From: Bacillus sp. PAMC26568
GTDB taxonomy: Bacteria > Bacillota > Bacilli > Bacillales > Bacillaceae
DNA length: 64,000 bases
Direction of reading: 5' to 3'
NCBI RefSeq assembly: GCF_014235785.1
Contig: NZ_CP060137.1
Location: forward strand, 1,612,001-1,676,000
The notes beneath the pieces are model-generated. The model worked only from the letters and a program-made list of their open reading frames with translations, had not been told where the DNA came from and did not search any database. The position numbers and the translations under genes were made by a program. Below are positions 54,657-63,724 of this stretch, piece by piece. How positions within the stretch are numbered: the stretch's first letter is position 1; every line of letters starts with the position of its first letter.

Positions 54657-55037
54657 ATGAATGATCAAAAAATTACACCGTTATTAATGTTCAGTGGTAA
54701 AGCATAGGAAGCAATAAAACATTATCTTTCAATCTTTGACGGATCAGAAATAAAAAGCATTCTTCACCACGAATATGGAACGTTCCTGCATGCTGCTTTA
54801 TTATCACAGGGCAGGCAATCATATGTATAGACAGCATCGTGGAGCATGATTTTTACTTTTAATCCAGCCATTTCATTGTTTGTAGCATGTGATACAGAGG
54901 AAGAAATAGAGCACATTTTTGAGAAGCTCTCTCAAGAAGGCAGTGTTTTAATGCCATTAGCAGCTTCTCCGGTCAGTGAAAGTTTTGGCTGGATTCAGGA
55001 TCGATATGGTGTTTCATAGCAATTGAATCTTGCAAAA
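54657..55037 (+). pseudogene. Degenerate VOC-superfamily (PhnB-like) gene
   Basis: TAAAGGAGAG precedes an ATG at 54657. The frame reads KITPLLMFSGKA, stop, EAIKHYLSIFDGSEI and continues to a second stop. It resumes in another frame as CIDSIVEHDFTFNPAISLF and EEEIEHIFEKLSQEGSVLMP. The end GWIQDRYGVS, stop, QLNL should be GVSWQLNL, so TGG became TAG. There are at least two nonsense changes and one frameshift. Intact members are 3-demethylubiquinone methyltransferase-like VOC proteins. The intact ribosome-binding site and readable codons suggest recent decay. Confidence 0.85.
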
Positions 55038-55118
55038 AGGTATTCATTTAGAAGGGCGAGAATACTTGAATGTCTTTTTCGTCCATTTTATCATGTAAAA
55101 TGAAGCAATTTAATAGAA

Positions 55119-55163
55119 AAATACGAATAATTGAAATCATTTGTGATTGTATTATTCGTTTTT
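55119..55163 (+). promoter_or_regulatory. PurR operator: two inverted PurBoxes
   Basis: AAATACGAATAAT (55119-55131) and, inverted, ATTATTCGTTTTT (55151-55163) each match the PurBox AWWWCCGAACWWT at 11 of 13 positions and keep the central CGAA. The divergent pair upstream of xpt is the arrangement PurR binds in B. subtilis. Confidence 0.72.
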
Positions 55164-55197
55164 TCGTGAAAAAATACTTCCCAATCGTAAAATTCCT

Positions 55198-55206
55198 TGT
55201 TATAAT
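55198..55206 (+). promoter_or_regulatory. Extended -10 promoter of xpt-pbuX
   Basis: TGTTATAAT, with TATAAT at 55201-55206; the -35 is weak. It places the start about 15 bases before the riboswitch. Confidence 0.65.
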
Positions 55207-55222
55207 GCAAATAATCAAATAA

Positions 55223-57327
<2,105 letters not shown>

Positions 57328-57336
57328 TCATTTGTG

Positions 57337-57365
57337 TCCTCACAGTGCTGTGAGGATTTTTTTTG
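57337..57365 (+). terminator. Rho-independent terminator of xpt-pbuX
   Basis: TCCTCACAG pairs with CTGTGAGGA around a two-base gap, then eight T. Confidence 0.92.
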
Positions 57366-57435
57366 TAAGATAAAAAAAGTATAAAATTAGTCTTCTCAAA
57401 CACGATTTCTTATCATAGGGGATAGAAGGAGCAGT

Positions 57436-57625
57436 GCTCTGTTGAGGTTCAAATATCTGTATAAAAGAGTTTTTTGGACTTCAATCGGTTCCGTTGAGGC
57501 CCATATTTCGGCCTAAGAGAGTATTTTGTGCCTTCAAAGTGCGCCAGTGAGACCTATATTTATGCTTTAGAGCGTATTTTGTGCCTTAAAGAGCTCCTTT
57601 GGGGTCCTTATCTCAGCTTAAGAGA
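57436..57625 (+). repeat. 53-nt degenerate tandem repeat
   Basis: Units start at 57436 (52 nt), 57488 (53 nt), 57541 (53 nt) and 57594 (partial, about 32 nt). The common pattern is TTGAGGCC-TATATTT-GGCTTAAGAGAGTATTTTGTGCCTT. There is no gene in the tract. The remaining bases up to 57846 are gene-free, with weak repeat-like fragments near 57750. Confidence 0.82.
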
Positions 57626-57846
57626 TTTGTCCATTGGTAGGACAGGTGCTGGGGAAAATTTGCTGTACGGATTTTAAAGATAATTGGCAGGAAGATCGGG
57701 AAAAATGAGTGAGGATAAATATTGATGAGCCCACAAAAGCAGGGAGAACGCACCTATATTTTACAGAGTTTCAGGCAGAAATATTTATGATCGATGAATG
57801 TTCAGCACTGAGGTCTCCAAAGATTAAAGGGCACTAGGCAAAATTT

Positions 57847-57876
57847 TTGTAAAAAGTCTGGAAAGAGTGGTACGAT
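57847..57876 (+). promoter_or_regulatory. Candidate promoter of the ykvR-like gene
   Basis: TTGTAA (57847-57852), an 18-bp spacer and TACGAT (57871-57876), 33 bp before the start codon. Confidence 0.4.
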
Positions 57877-57908
57877 TTCTCTATCAACTTTCAGGAGATG
57901 TGACTGCA

Positions 57909-58199
57909 ATGACAGATACAGTTCTATTAAATCACACAGAAATCAAACCCTATTCTTTCAAACATGAAGTGGTTGTTAAAGAAGGAAGAGCATTGCACAA
58001 AATCACATTGGATTTTAAAGTTAAATCATCAGAATACCATGAGATTACAACTCTATTATATAATCAGAATTTTAAAGTGAATGTCCCTGGCGCCAACCTT
58101 GCATTTCAAGGCACGATCAGCAACTATATCACGTCCCTTATCAACCTGTATGAAGAAGGTGCAGTTGGCGATTTTCATCTGGAATTAATAGAGGTCTAA
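57909..58199 (+). CDS. DUF3219 (YkvR-like) protein
   Basis: This encodes 96 residues from ATG at 57909, with TTCAGGAGATGTG upstream. The C-terminal half VNVPGANLAFQGTISNYITSLINLYEEGAV is the DUF3219 signature, similar to B. subtilis YkvR. It is a small soluble beta-rich protein of unknown role. In B. subtilis the relative lies elsewhere on the chromosome. Confidence 0.83.
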   Translation: MTDTVLLNHTEIKPYSFKHEVVVKEGRALHKITLDFKVKSSEYHEITTLLYNQNFKVNVPGANLAFQGTISNYITSLINLYEEGAVGDFHLELIEV

Positions 58200-58202
58200 A
58201 CA

Positions 58203-58240
58203 AAAAGAAAGCCCTAAAACAAGTTTTAGGGCTTTCTTTT
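58203..58240. terminator. Bidirectional terminator
   Basis: A 15-bp near-perfect stem (AAAGAAAGCCCTAAAAC with its complement) between convergent genes, with A and T runs on both sides. Confidence 0.92.
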
Positions 58241-58262
58241 TAATTCTTGATTTGCAGCTTTT

Positions 58263-59021
58263 TTAATACATACTAAGTGCTTTTCTAGTAGCAGGTCCGA
58301 CGATTCCGTCAACGCTCAGCTTTTTATCTCTTTGAAACTTTCTTACTGCCTGATCCGTATTGTTCCCGAAAATGCCATCTATGCCTTTCGTGCTGTAGCC
58401 GCGGGAGGTTAATAGCTGCTGCAGAACCTTTACATCACTTCCGCGGCTGCCTTTTTTAAGATTCTGCCCGGATGAAAATGCAGGTTTTGAAGGAGTACCA
58501 TTGCTGCCGCTGATTTTATAACCGTTTGCAAGTGCAATGGAATCAAATGTTTTGCCGGATGACGTAATAATGACAGTTGTATTCATATTCACCTGACCGT
58601 AAAGCCATTCGACCTCATTGTCATACATTCGAATACAGCCATCACTGATGTACTTTCCAATGGAACTTGGGTTATTATTGCCATGAATGGCGTAAGTCGT
58701 TCCCCAAGTTCCCCGTGCATTAATGCCAAGCCAGCGATTGCCCAGAGGATTCCGAGGGTCTCCTCCAGGAATTCCTTTTTTGTAATACGGTCTGTTCACA
58801 ATCTTGCTAACAATCTTAAACTTTCCTTCAGGCGTATAAGAAGGCTGTCTGCCAGTCGCAACTTTAAAGACGCTTTTCAGTTTGCTGTTTTGATAAAAAG
58901 CGAGCTGGTTGTTTGACTTGTTGATGATAATAAAGTCGCTTCCTGCAGCAGAACTTTTGCTGATTCCAGCACCAAAAAACATGACGATGGCAAGAGTGAA
59001 GATAAGAAGAATTTTTTTCAT
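58263..59021 (-). CDS. L,D-transpeptidase (YkuD) with C-terminal peptidoglycan-binding domain
   Basis: This encodes 252 residues; the minus-strand start lies after AAAGGGGTTACTC. A signal peptide (about 1-26, ending SSAAG) is followed by a YkuD catalytic domain (about 29-155). The active site is His113 in AIHGNNNPSSIG and Cys129 in SDGCIRM. A PG_binding_1 domain (about 187-250, GSRGSDVKVLQQLL and DGIVGPATRKAL) ends the protein. It forms 3-3 cross-links or modifies spore or vegetative peptidoglycan outside the cell. Confidence 0.94.
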   Translation of the reverse strand: MKKILLIFTLAIVMFFGAGISKSSAAGSDFIIINKSNNQLAFYQNSKLKSVFKVATGRQPSYTPEGKFKIVSKIVNRPYYKKGIPGGDPRNPLGNRWLGINARGTWGTTYAIHGNNNPSSIGKYISDGCIRMYDNEVEWLYGQVNMNTTVIITSSGKTFDSIALANGYKISGSNGTPSKPAFSSGQNLKKGSRGSDVKVLQQLLTSRGYSTKGIDGIFGNNTDQAVRKFQRDKKLSVDGIVGPATRKALSMY

Positions 59022-59127
59022 TGAGTAACCCCTTTGATGTCAAAATAAAACGCAATTACTTCATCATATGAAGGTTGCTTCAAATTATTTCCAATCGAAA
59101 AAAATAAAAATTCAGGAGTGGAATTGT

Positions 59128-59778
59128 ATGAAAAAATGGGCTTTTGTATCTGATTTCGATGGAACGATTTCGAAAAAAGATTTTTATCATCTTGTTTTAG
59201 AGAATTATTTTCCAGAAGGAAGGGAGCTGTATAAACAATGGAAGTCTGGAAAGCTGCTTGATATTGATTTTCTAAGTCAAGTTTTTGCATCCATTCATCA
59301 GGATGAGGACGCTTTAATTGAGGCGATAAAGCTGCTGCCAATTGATGAACACATCCGGGATTTTATAAAGCTGGTTGAAAAAAACGGCGGGGATTTCTAT
59401 GTTTTAAGTGCAGGGACGGATTATTACATCCGCCATATTTTGAATGAAATAGGGGCAGAAAATGTAGAAATCTTTTCAAATGAAGGATATTTTCATAGCC
59501 GGAATGTACATTTGAAAATTGATAAAGAAGACTGGAAATATTCAGAGCGTTATGGGATTGATAAATCCAAAGTGATCGTAAAGTTAAAAGAAGAGTATGA
59601 AACCATTTATTTTTTTGGAGACAGCGAGCCAGATTCACATCCGGCTGTTTATGCAGACGTTACTTTTGCAAAGGATGCACTGTGTGAGCTGTTAGAAGAG
59701 AAGGGGATCAAATATATCGGTGTGAACAATTTTAAGGATGTAGAAGCCTATTTGCGCGAAAAGGGAAGACTGATGTAA
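59128..59778 (+). CDS. MtnX-like HAD phosphatase
   Basis: This encodes 216 residues from ATG at 59128, with TTCAGGAGTGG upstream. The HAD nucleophile motif is VSDFDGT (Asp9, Asp11), motif II YVLSAGTDYY and motif III FFGDSEPDSHPA. It resembles 2-hydroxy-3-keto-5-methylthiopentenyl-1-phosphate phosphatase (MtnX) and related HAD-IB enzymes. No methionine-salvage gene is nearby, so the substrate is uncertain. Confidence 0.82.
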   Translation: MKKWAFVSDFDGTISKKDFYHLVLENYFPEGRELYKQWKSGKLLDIDFLSQVFASIHQDEDALIEAIKLLPIDEHIRDFIKLVEKNGGDFYVLSAGTDYYIRHILNEIGAENVEIFSNEGYFHSRNVHLKIDKEDWKYSERYGIDKSKVIVKLKEEYETIYFFGDSEPDSHPAVYADVTFAKDALCELLEEKGIKYIGVNNFKDVEAYLREKGRLM

Positions 59779-59863
59779 GATTCTTTGAAAAGAAGTGAGA
59801 CACGCTGTATAATGTGTTACTTATTGGGTGCCAGAGATATACTAAAAAGAAGGAGCTGACGTC

Positions 59864-60430
59864 ATGATAACTCAAGAGGTAAAAAAAACAGTCTTTACAG
59901 CAAAAAACGGTGAGCAGGTGACTTTGCGGAAAGTAAAAGAAGAAGATGCACAGGACATCATCGAAGCTGTAAAAAGCATCATTGATTCTGGCGCTTACAT
60001 ACAAAAAGAGCGACCAAGAACCATTCAAGAAGAAATAGATTTTATTTCAGATATGAAAGAAAAAAATAATCTTTATCTTGGCGTTGAACTTAAAGGGAAA
60101 ATAGTGGGGATTGCCAGAGTGATTCGCGGCGAGCTGGAGATGAAAAAGCATACAGGACTTTTTCGGACATGGCTTGGCGATTCAGCTCAAGGACTGGGAA
60201 TTGGAAAAGAACTGATGAGCGCCACATTAGAATGGTGCCGCACAAACAGTCTTCACAAACTATGCTTAACTGTGTTTGCTTCAAATGAAGTTGCGCTGAA
60301 ACTGTATAAGAAGTACGGTTTTGTCGTTGAAGGAATACAGCGGGAACAAGCCGTACTGAACGGGAAGTTTGATGATGAAATCCACATGGCATACTTCTTT
60401 TCAAACATATTAGACAATAATTCCCATTAA
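59864..60430 (+). CDS. GNAT-family N-acetyltransferase
   Basis: This encodes 188 residues with AGAAGGAGCTGACG upstream. LRKVKEEDAQDIIEAV is the N-terminal strand-helix, GDSAQGLGIGKEL is the acetyl-CoA pyrophosphate loop, and ALKLYKKYGFVVEG is motif B. It is most like RimJ/RimL/PhnO-style acetyltransferases. The substrate cannot be told. Confidence 0.9.
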   Translation: MITQEVKKTVFTAKNGEQVTLRKVKEEDAQDIIEAVKSIIDSGAYIQKERPRTIQEEIDFISDMKEKNNLYLGVELKGKIVGIARVIRGELEMKKHTGLFRTWLGDSAQGLGIGKELMSATLEWCRTNSLHKLCLTVFASNEVALKLYKKYGFVVEGIQREQAVLNGKFDDEIHMAYFFSNILDNNSH

Positions 60431-60460
60431 ATCTTTTCTTTTCAATCATGGATTTCAGGG

Positions 60461-60529
60461 TATAATAAAAGAGCACAACAACAACTCCTTTAAAACGTTG
60501 CTTTTCCCATTACAGGGAAGAGCTTTTTT
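60461..60529 (+). ncRNA. Short promoter-to-terminator transcript upstream of bcsA
   Basis: A perfect TATAAT (60461-60466) is followed only about 33 bases later by a terminator (GCTTTTCCC 60500-60508 with GGGAAGAGC 60514-60522, then seven T). No open frame fits. Either a roughly 55-nt RNA or an attenuated leader of bcsA is produced. The -35 is weak, so the promoter is not certain. Confidence 0.5.
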
Positions 60530-60609
60530 TCGTTTGGGTGGGAATTTCTACATAAATAAACGTGATAATGGAAAAAATAACCTCAAACAGGTGAGAATGA
60601 GGTGTGTTT

Positions 60610-61710
60610 ATGGCATACATTTTGTCGGTTGGAAAGAGCATACCGCCTAATAAGCTGCCCCAAGAGGCGACAGTTGAATTTGCAAAGGAACTGTTTGAAG
60701 GTACTTTTAAAGATATAAACAGACTGCTGCCTGCGTTTAAAAATGGCGATATTGAAAGCAGACAGTTCGTTAAAAATCTTGAATGGTATACTGCTCAGCA
60801 TTCTTTTGAAGATAAAAATAATACCTATATAGAAGCAGCTGTAGCACTCGGCAGTGACGCGATCGTAAACTGTTTGACTGCGAAGAATTTTTTGAAAAGA
60901 GACATTGCATTTGAAGAAATTGATGTGATTTTTTTTATTTCAAGCACAGGCATTTCCACACCCAGCATTGATGCAAAAATTATGAATCAATTACCGTTTA
61001 GAGAGTCAACAAAGAGGGTTCCAATTTGGGGTCTTGGCTGCGCAGGGGGAGCTTCAGGTCTAGCAAGAGCTCATGATTACTGCAAGGCATATCCGCAGTC
61101 TAAGGTGCTTGTCGTTTGCGTTGAATTATGCAGCCTTACGTTTCAGCATGATGATCTTTCGAAAAGCAACTTCATCGGCACCTCATTGTTTGCTGATGGT
61201 GTAGCTTGCACACTTCTGGCTGGTGAAGATGTTCTTTTGGATGACATTTCTGCACTCATAAACGTACCAAAAACACGCTCTACGAGATCAACTTTCATGA
61301 AAGATTCCGAAGAGGTCATGGGGTGGGACATTAAAAACAACGGTTTTTATGTTATTTTTTCCAGAGATATTCCAAGTATTATAAAAAATTGGCTCAGGGA
61401 GACTGTTGAAAGGTATCTGGAAGAAGAACAAGTTCCCCTCAACGAAATAAAGCACTTTTTAGCCCATCCAGGCGGCAAAAAAGTGCTTCAGGCATACCAG
61501 GCCAGTCTCGGATTTGAAGAAAGCCAGCTGGAAGTTTCCAAAAACGTTTTGAGAAATCATGGAAATATGTCATCTGCAACCGTTATGTATGTCATCGAGC
61601 AATATTTAACCAGCACGCTTGCAGATGATTCTGATTTAGGAATCATAGCAGCCCTCGGGCCAGGCTTTTGCTCTGAGCTTTTACTGGTCGAGTGGGAGAA
61701 GGTAGCATGA
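60610..61710 (+). CDS. bcsA: Type III polyketide synthase (chalcone synthase-like)
   Basis: This encodes 366 residues from ATG at 60610, with AATGAGGTGTG upstream. The catalytic triad is Cys144 in GLGCAGGASG, His286 in FLAHPGGKK and Asn319 in NHGNMSSAT. It corresponds to B. subtilis BcsA (BpsA), which makes alkylpyrones/alkylresorcinol-type products from long-chain acyl-CoA. It overlaps the methyltransferase gene by four bases. In B. subtilis it also follows xpt-pbuX. Confidence 0.95.
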   Translation: MAYILSVGKSIPPNKLPQEATVEFAKELFEGTFKDINRLLPAFKNGDIESRQFVKNLEWYTAQHSFEDKNNTYIEAAVALGSDAIVNCLTAKNFLKRDIAFEEIDVIFFISSTGISTPSIDAKIMNQLPFRESTKRVPIWGLGCAGGASGLARAHDYCKAYPQSKVLVVCVELCSLTFQHDDLSKSNFIGTSLFADGVACTLLAGEDVLLDDISALINVPKTRSTRSTFMKDSEEVMGWDIKNNGFYVIFSRDIPSIIKNWLRETVERYLEEEQVPLNEIKHFLAHPGGKKVLQAYQASLGFEESQLEVSKNVLRNHGNMSSATVMYVIEQYLTSTLADDSDLGIIAALGPGFCSELLLVEWEKVA

Positions 61711-62261
61711 TCTTTTATATTTTTCTTGTCATTATCATTCTTCAAAGACTGACTGAATTATTTATTGCGAAGCGAAACGAAGCATATATGAAAACAATGG
61801 GGGGAGAAGAATACGGACAAAAACATTACCCTATAATTGTAGCTGTGCATATCCTGTTTCTATTTTCCTTAATGATTGAAGTGATTGTTTTTAATAAGGA
61901 AGTTTCACCGCTATGGCTGGTAATTCTGCCGATTATCGCAATTACCCAAATCATTAGATACTGGGCCGTTTTCAGCCTCGGATCAAATTGGAATACGAAA
62001 ATCATAATCGTACCGAATCTTGAAGTCGTTGCAAAAGGTCCATACAAATTTATGAGGCATCCAAACTATTTGGTTGTCGCTGTAGAAATTCTCTTTTTGC
62101 CAGTTTTATTTCAAGCATATGCCACGGCCATACTATTTACAGTCCTCAATGCCGTGATCATGGCCATCCGTATTCCAGCAGAAGAAAAAGCATTGCTGCA
62201 GCATACAGATTATGAAGAATTGTTTATGACTAAAAGAAGGTTTCTTCCCAGAAAAGAGTAA
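61707..62261 (+). CDS. ypbQ: Isoprenylcysteine methyltransferase-like alkylpyrone O-methyltransferase (YpbQ)
   Basis: This encodes 184 residues from an ATG overlapping the bcsA stop, with GAGAAGGTAGC upstream. It is a membrane protein with about four to five helices. The conserved C-terminal catalytic block is VAKGPYKFMRHPNYLVVAVE, and PAEEKALL follows. In B. subtilis YpbQ (BpsB) methylates the alkylpyrones made by BcsA, giving membrane-embedded methyl ethers. Confidence 0.93.
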   Translation: MIFYIFLVIIILQRLTELFIAKRNEAYMKTMGGEEYGQKHYPIIVAVHILFLFSLMIEVIVFNKEVSPLWLVILPIIAITQIIRYWAVFSLGSNWNTKIIIVPNLEVVAKGPYKFMRHPNYLVVAVEILFLPVLFQAYATAILFTVLNAVIMAIRIPAEEKALLQHTDYEELFMTKRRFLPRKE

Positions 62262-62271
62262 TTGCGAGATA

Positions 62272-62395
62272 AACATCGTCCAGCTACGGTGCCTAGCTCA
62301 CTGTGAAAAAGACAATTTCCCGGAAAAGGCAAAAAGCGCCTTCCCCGTGAAATTCCTATTTTCTTTGCGAGCTGACCAGGGCGCTTTCGCTTTTG
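62272..62395 (+). repeat. Dispersed structured intergenic repeat, variant copy 4
   Basis: It begins AAACATCGTCCAGCTACGGTGCC and ends AGGGCGCTTTCGCTTTT. The central part differs from the other copies, but an internal hairpin (GGAAAAGGCAAAAAGCGCCTTCCCC) is present. It is a diverged member of the same family. Confidence 0.6.
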
Positions 62396-62398
62396 TTG

Positions 62399-62447
62399 TT
62401 GAAAATGATTTTCATTCGTGATACACTTTCGTTAAGAATCATTCTCA
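62399..62447 (+). promoter_or_regulatory. Promoter with two Fur boxes
   Basis: TTGAAA (62399-62404), a 17-bp spacer and TACACT (62422-62427) form the promoter. The perfect 7-1-7 palindrome TGAAAATGATTTTCA (62400-62414) covers the -35 and matches the Fur box TGATAATNATTATCA at 12 of 14 positions. A second 7-1-7 site, TAAGAATCATTCTCA (62433-62447), matches at 11 of 14 and covers the start site. Confidence 0.75.
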
Positions 62448-62468
62448 TCGAAAAGGTTGTGTGAGACA

Positions 62469-62555
62469 ATGACAATGTTTTTCTTATTAGGAACCGTCTT
62501 AGCCTACAGCTTGTTAATTGGTTACATACTTAAAAAAGTAAATACTTCAGCTTGA
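62469..62555 (+). CDS. Fur-box-controlled single-span mini membrane protein (28 residues)
   Basis: ATG at 62469 begins 28 codons: FFLLGTVLAYSLLIGYIL forms one membrane helix, followed by KKVNTSA. The ribosome-binding site is weak (AAAAGG, about 12 bases away). It is the only frame between the Fur-box promoter and a terminator, which is the main evidence that it is real. It is not one of the Fur-regulated small basic proteins FbpA or FbpB by sequence; I do not recognise it. Confidence 0.65.
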   Translation: MTMFFLLGTVLAYSLLIGYILKKVNTSA

Positions 62556-62564
62556 ATAAATCCG

Positions 62565-62588
62565 CTGCCTATAAGGCAGTTTTTTTTG
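62565..62588. terminator. Terminator after the mini membrane protein
   Basis: CTGCCTATAAGGCAG stem with a run of T; it is also placed to end the convergent minus-strand holin-like gene. Confidence 0.85.
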
Positions 62589-62596
62589 TATTTTCA

Positions 62597-62893
62597 TCAT
62601 GGCTCATGTCTATACTTAGAATGCTCACGAAAAGCAAGGATTGATGTTTTTAGTGAAGAGTAAGATCCCACCGCTGCACCGCCATAAAAAAACCCCATAA
62701 ATATGCCTGCTGATAAATGATGGGGATGGCTGAATAAAATAGAGATTCCAAGTCCCAGAAGCCCGGCTATGGTCGGAACAAACTTTCCAGGTATATGGAA
62801 CAGGATTTTTAATAGCTGGGTTACTATCAATACTGTTGGAACAGCAATGACAGCATCCCAAATATTTGTATGAATCACAGGAAATTCGGTCAT
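62597..62893 (-). CDS. Holin-like membrane protein
   Basis: This encodes 98 residues from the ATG at 62893, spaced from ACGAGGATGAT; the ATG at 62902 touches that site. Hydrophobic segments, an early VPTVLIVTQLLKILFHIPGKF and a C-terminal FFYGGAAVGSYSSLKT follow the Hol44/holin superfamily V pattern. There is no phage gene around. It is the second holin-like gene in the window. Confidence 0.65.
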   Translation of the reverse strand: MTEFPVIHTNIWDAVIAVPTVLIVTQLLKILFHIPGKFVPTIAGLLGLGISILFSHPHHLSAGIFMGFFYGGAAVGSYSSLKTSILAFREHSKYRHEP

Positions 62894-63034
62894 TAGTATC
62901 ATCCTCGTGTAACCATTTTTTTATAGTATTCAACTATAGATATTTTATATGAGAGAGCTCTGAAAAAAATATGGTATCATCGTTCTATATTGAATGAAAT
63001 CTTAAGTGAATTTGAAGTTTTAGGAGGAATGATT

Positions 63035-63475
63035 TTGAATTCGAACGAAATACATTCTGTCTATCAGCAGCTAATAGAGGCATGGAACAGCCGAAATGCC
63101 CGTGAAATGGCAGATTTATTTACTATGGAAGGCGAGATAATTGGATTTGATGGCAGTCAGGAGATTGGACGGGAGAAGATCTTCTCTCATCTTAGCCCCA
63201 TATTTTCAAATCATCCTACTGCTCCATTTGTAACCAAAGTGAAGAACATTCGTTTCCTCGGTCCTGATGCAGCTGTTTTACGCGCTATTGCAGGAATGGT
63301 GCCGCATGGAAAATCAGATCTTAACCCAGATGTAAATACACATCACACTCTAGTTGCCGTTAAAGAGGAGAATAAATGGCTGATCCAGCTTTTTCAGAAT
63401 ACACCTGCAATGTTTCACGGCAGACCTCACTTAGTAGAAGAAATGACAGAAGAGCTGAGACAATTGCTTTCGTAA
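63035..63475 (+). CDS. SgcJ/EcaC-type NTF2-like protein
   Basis: This encodes 146 residues from TTG at 63035, which is seven bases from TTAGGAGG; the ATG at 63029 is too close. The pattern VYQQLIEAWNSRNAREMADLFTMEGEIIGFDG and HHTLVAVKEENKWLIQLFQNTPA fits the SnoaL/NTF2-like family annotated as SgcJ/EcaC oxidoreductases. Substrate unknown. It is a single gene with its own terminator. Confidence 0.82.
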   Translation: MNSNEIHSVYQQLIEAWNSRNAREMADLFTMEGEIIGFDGSQEIGREKIFSHLSPIFSNHPTAPFVTKVKNIRFLGPDAAVLRAIAGMVPHGKSDLNPDVNTHHTLVAVKEENKWLIQLFQNTPAMFHGRPHLVEEMTEELRQLLS

Positions 63476-63522
63476 TGAACGGTGTCGATGGCAGAGACCT
63501 TATCGAATACTCATAGTTAAGC

Positions 63523-63554
63523 ATGTTACCTTTATATTAGGTGACATTTTTTTA
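63523..63554 (+). terminator. Rho-independent terminator
   Basis: ATGTTACCT pairs with AGGTGACAT (one G-U), then seven T. Confidence 0.85.
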
Positions 63555-63581
63555 TATCATTTTATTTTGAAATCAAATCGA

Positions 63582-63610
63582 TTGACAAAAAAACAAATCT
63601 CAGATATTAT
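63582..63610 (+). promoter_or_regulatory. SigA promoter of the azoreductase gene
   Basis: A perfect TTGACA (63582-63587), a 17-bp spacer and TATTAT (63605-63610). Confidence 0.85.
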
Positions 63611-63628
63611 TATCTCGAATTAAAGATT
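63611..63628 (+). promoter_or_regulatory. MhqR-like operator next to the azoreductase promoter
   Basis: TATCTCGAATTAAAGATT directly follows the -10. It resembles the MhqR operator as I recall it (tATCTcgaAtTCgAGATa), which controls azoreductase and quinone-detoxification genes in B. subtilis. The right half is degenerate. Confidence 0.55.
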
Positions 63629-63724
63629 TTTAATTTAAAGATTCATAAATTATTGTTTTAATTTTACAATTTAAATCAATAATAAAATGTCTCTAATTTG
63701 AAAAAAGAAAGGTGAAATGACAAA

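Noticed and set aside
57436..57625. CRISPR array
   Set aside because: The units are contiguous 53-nt degenerate tandem repeats without unique spacers, and no cas gene lies in the window.
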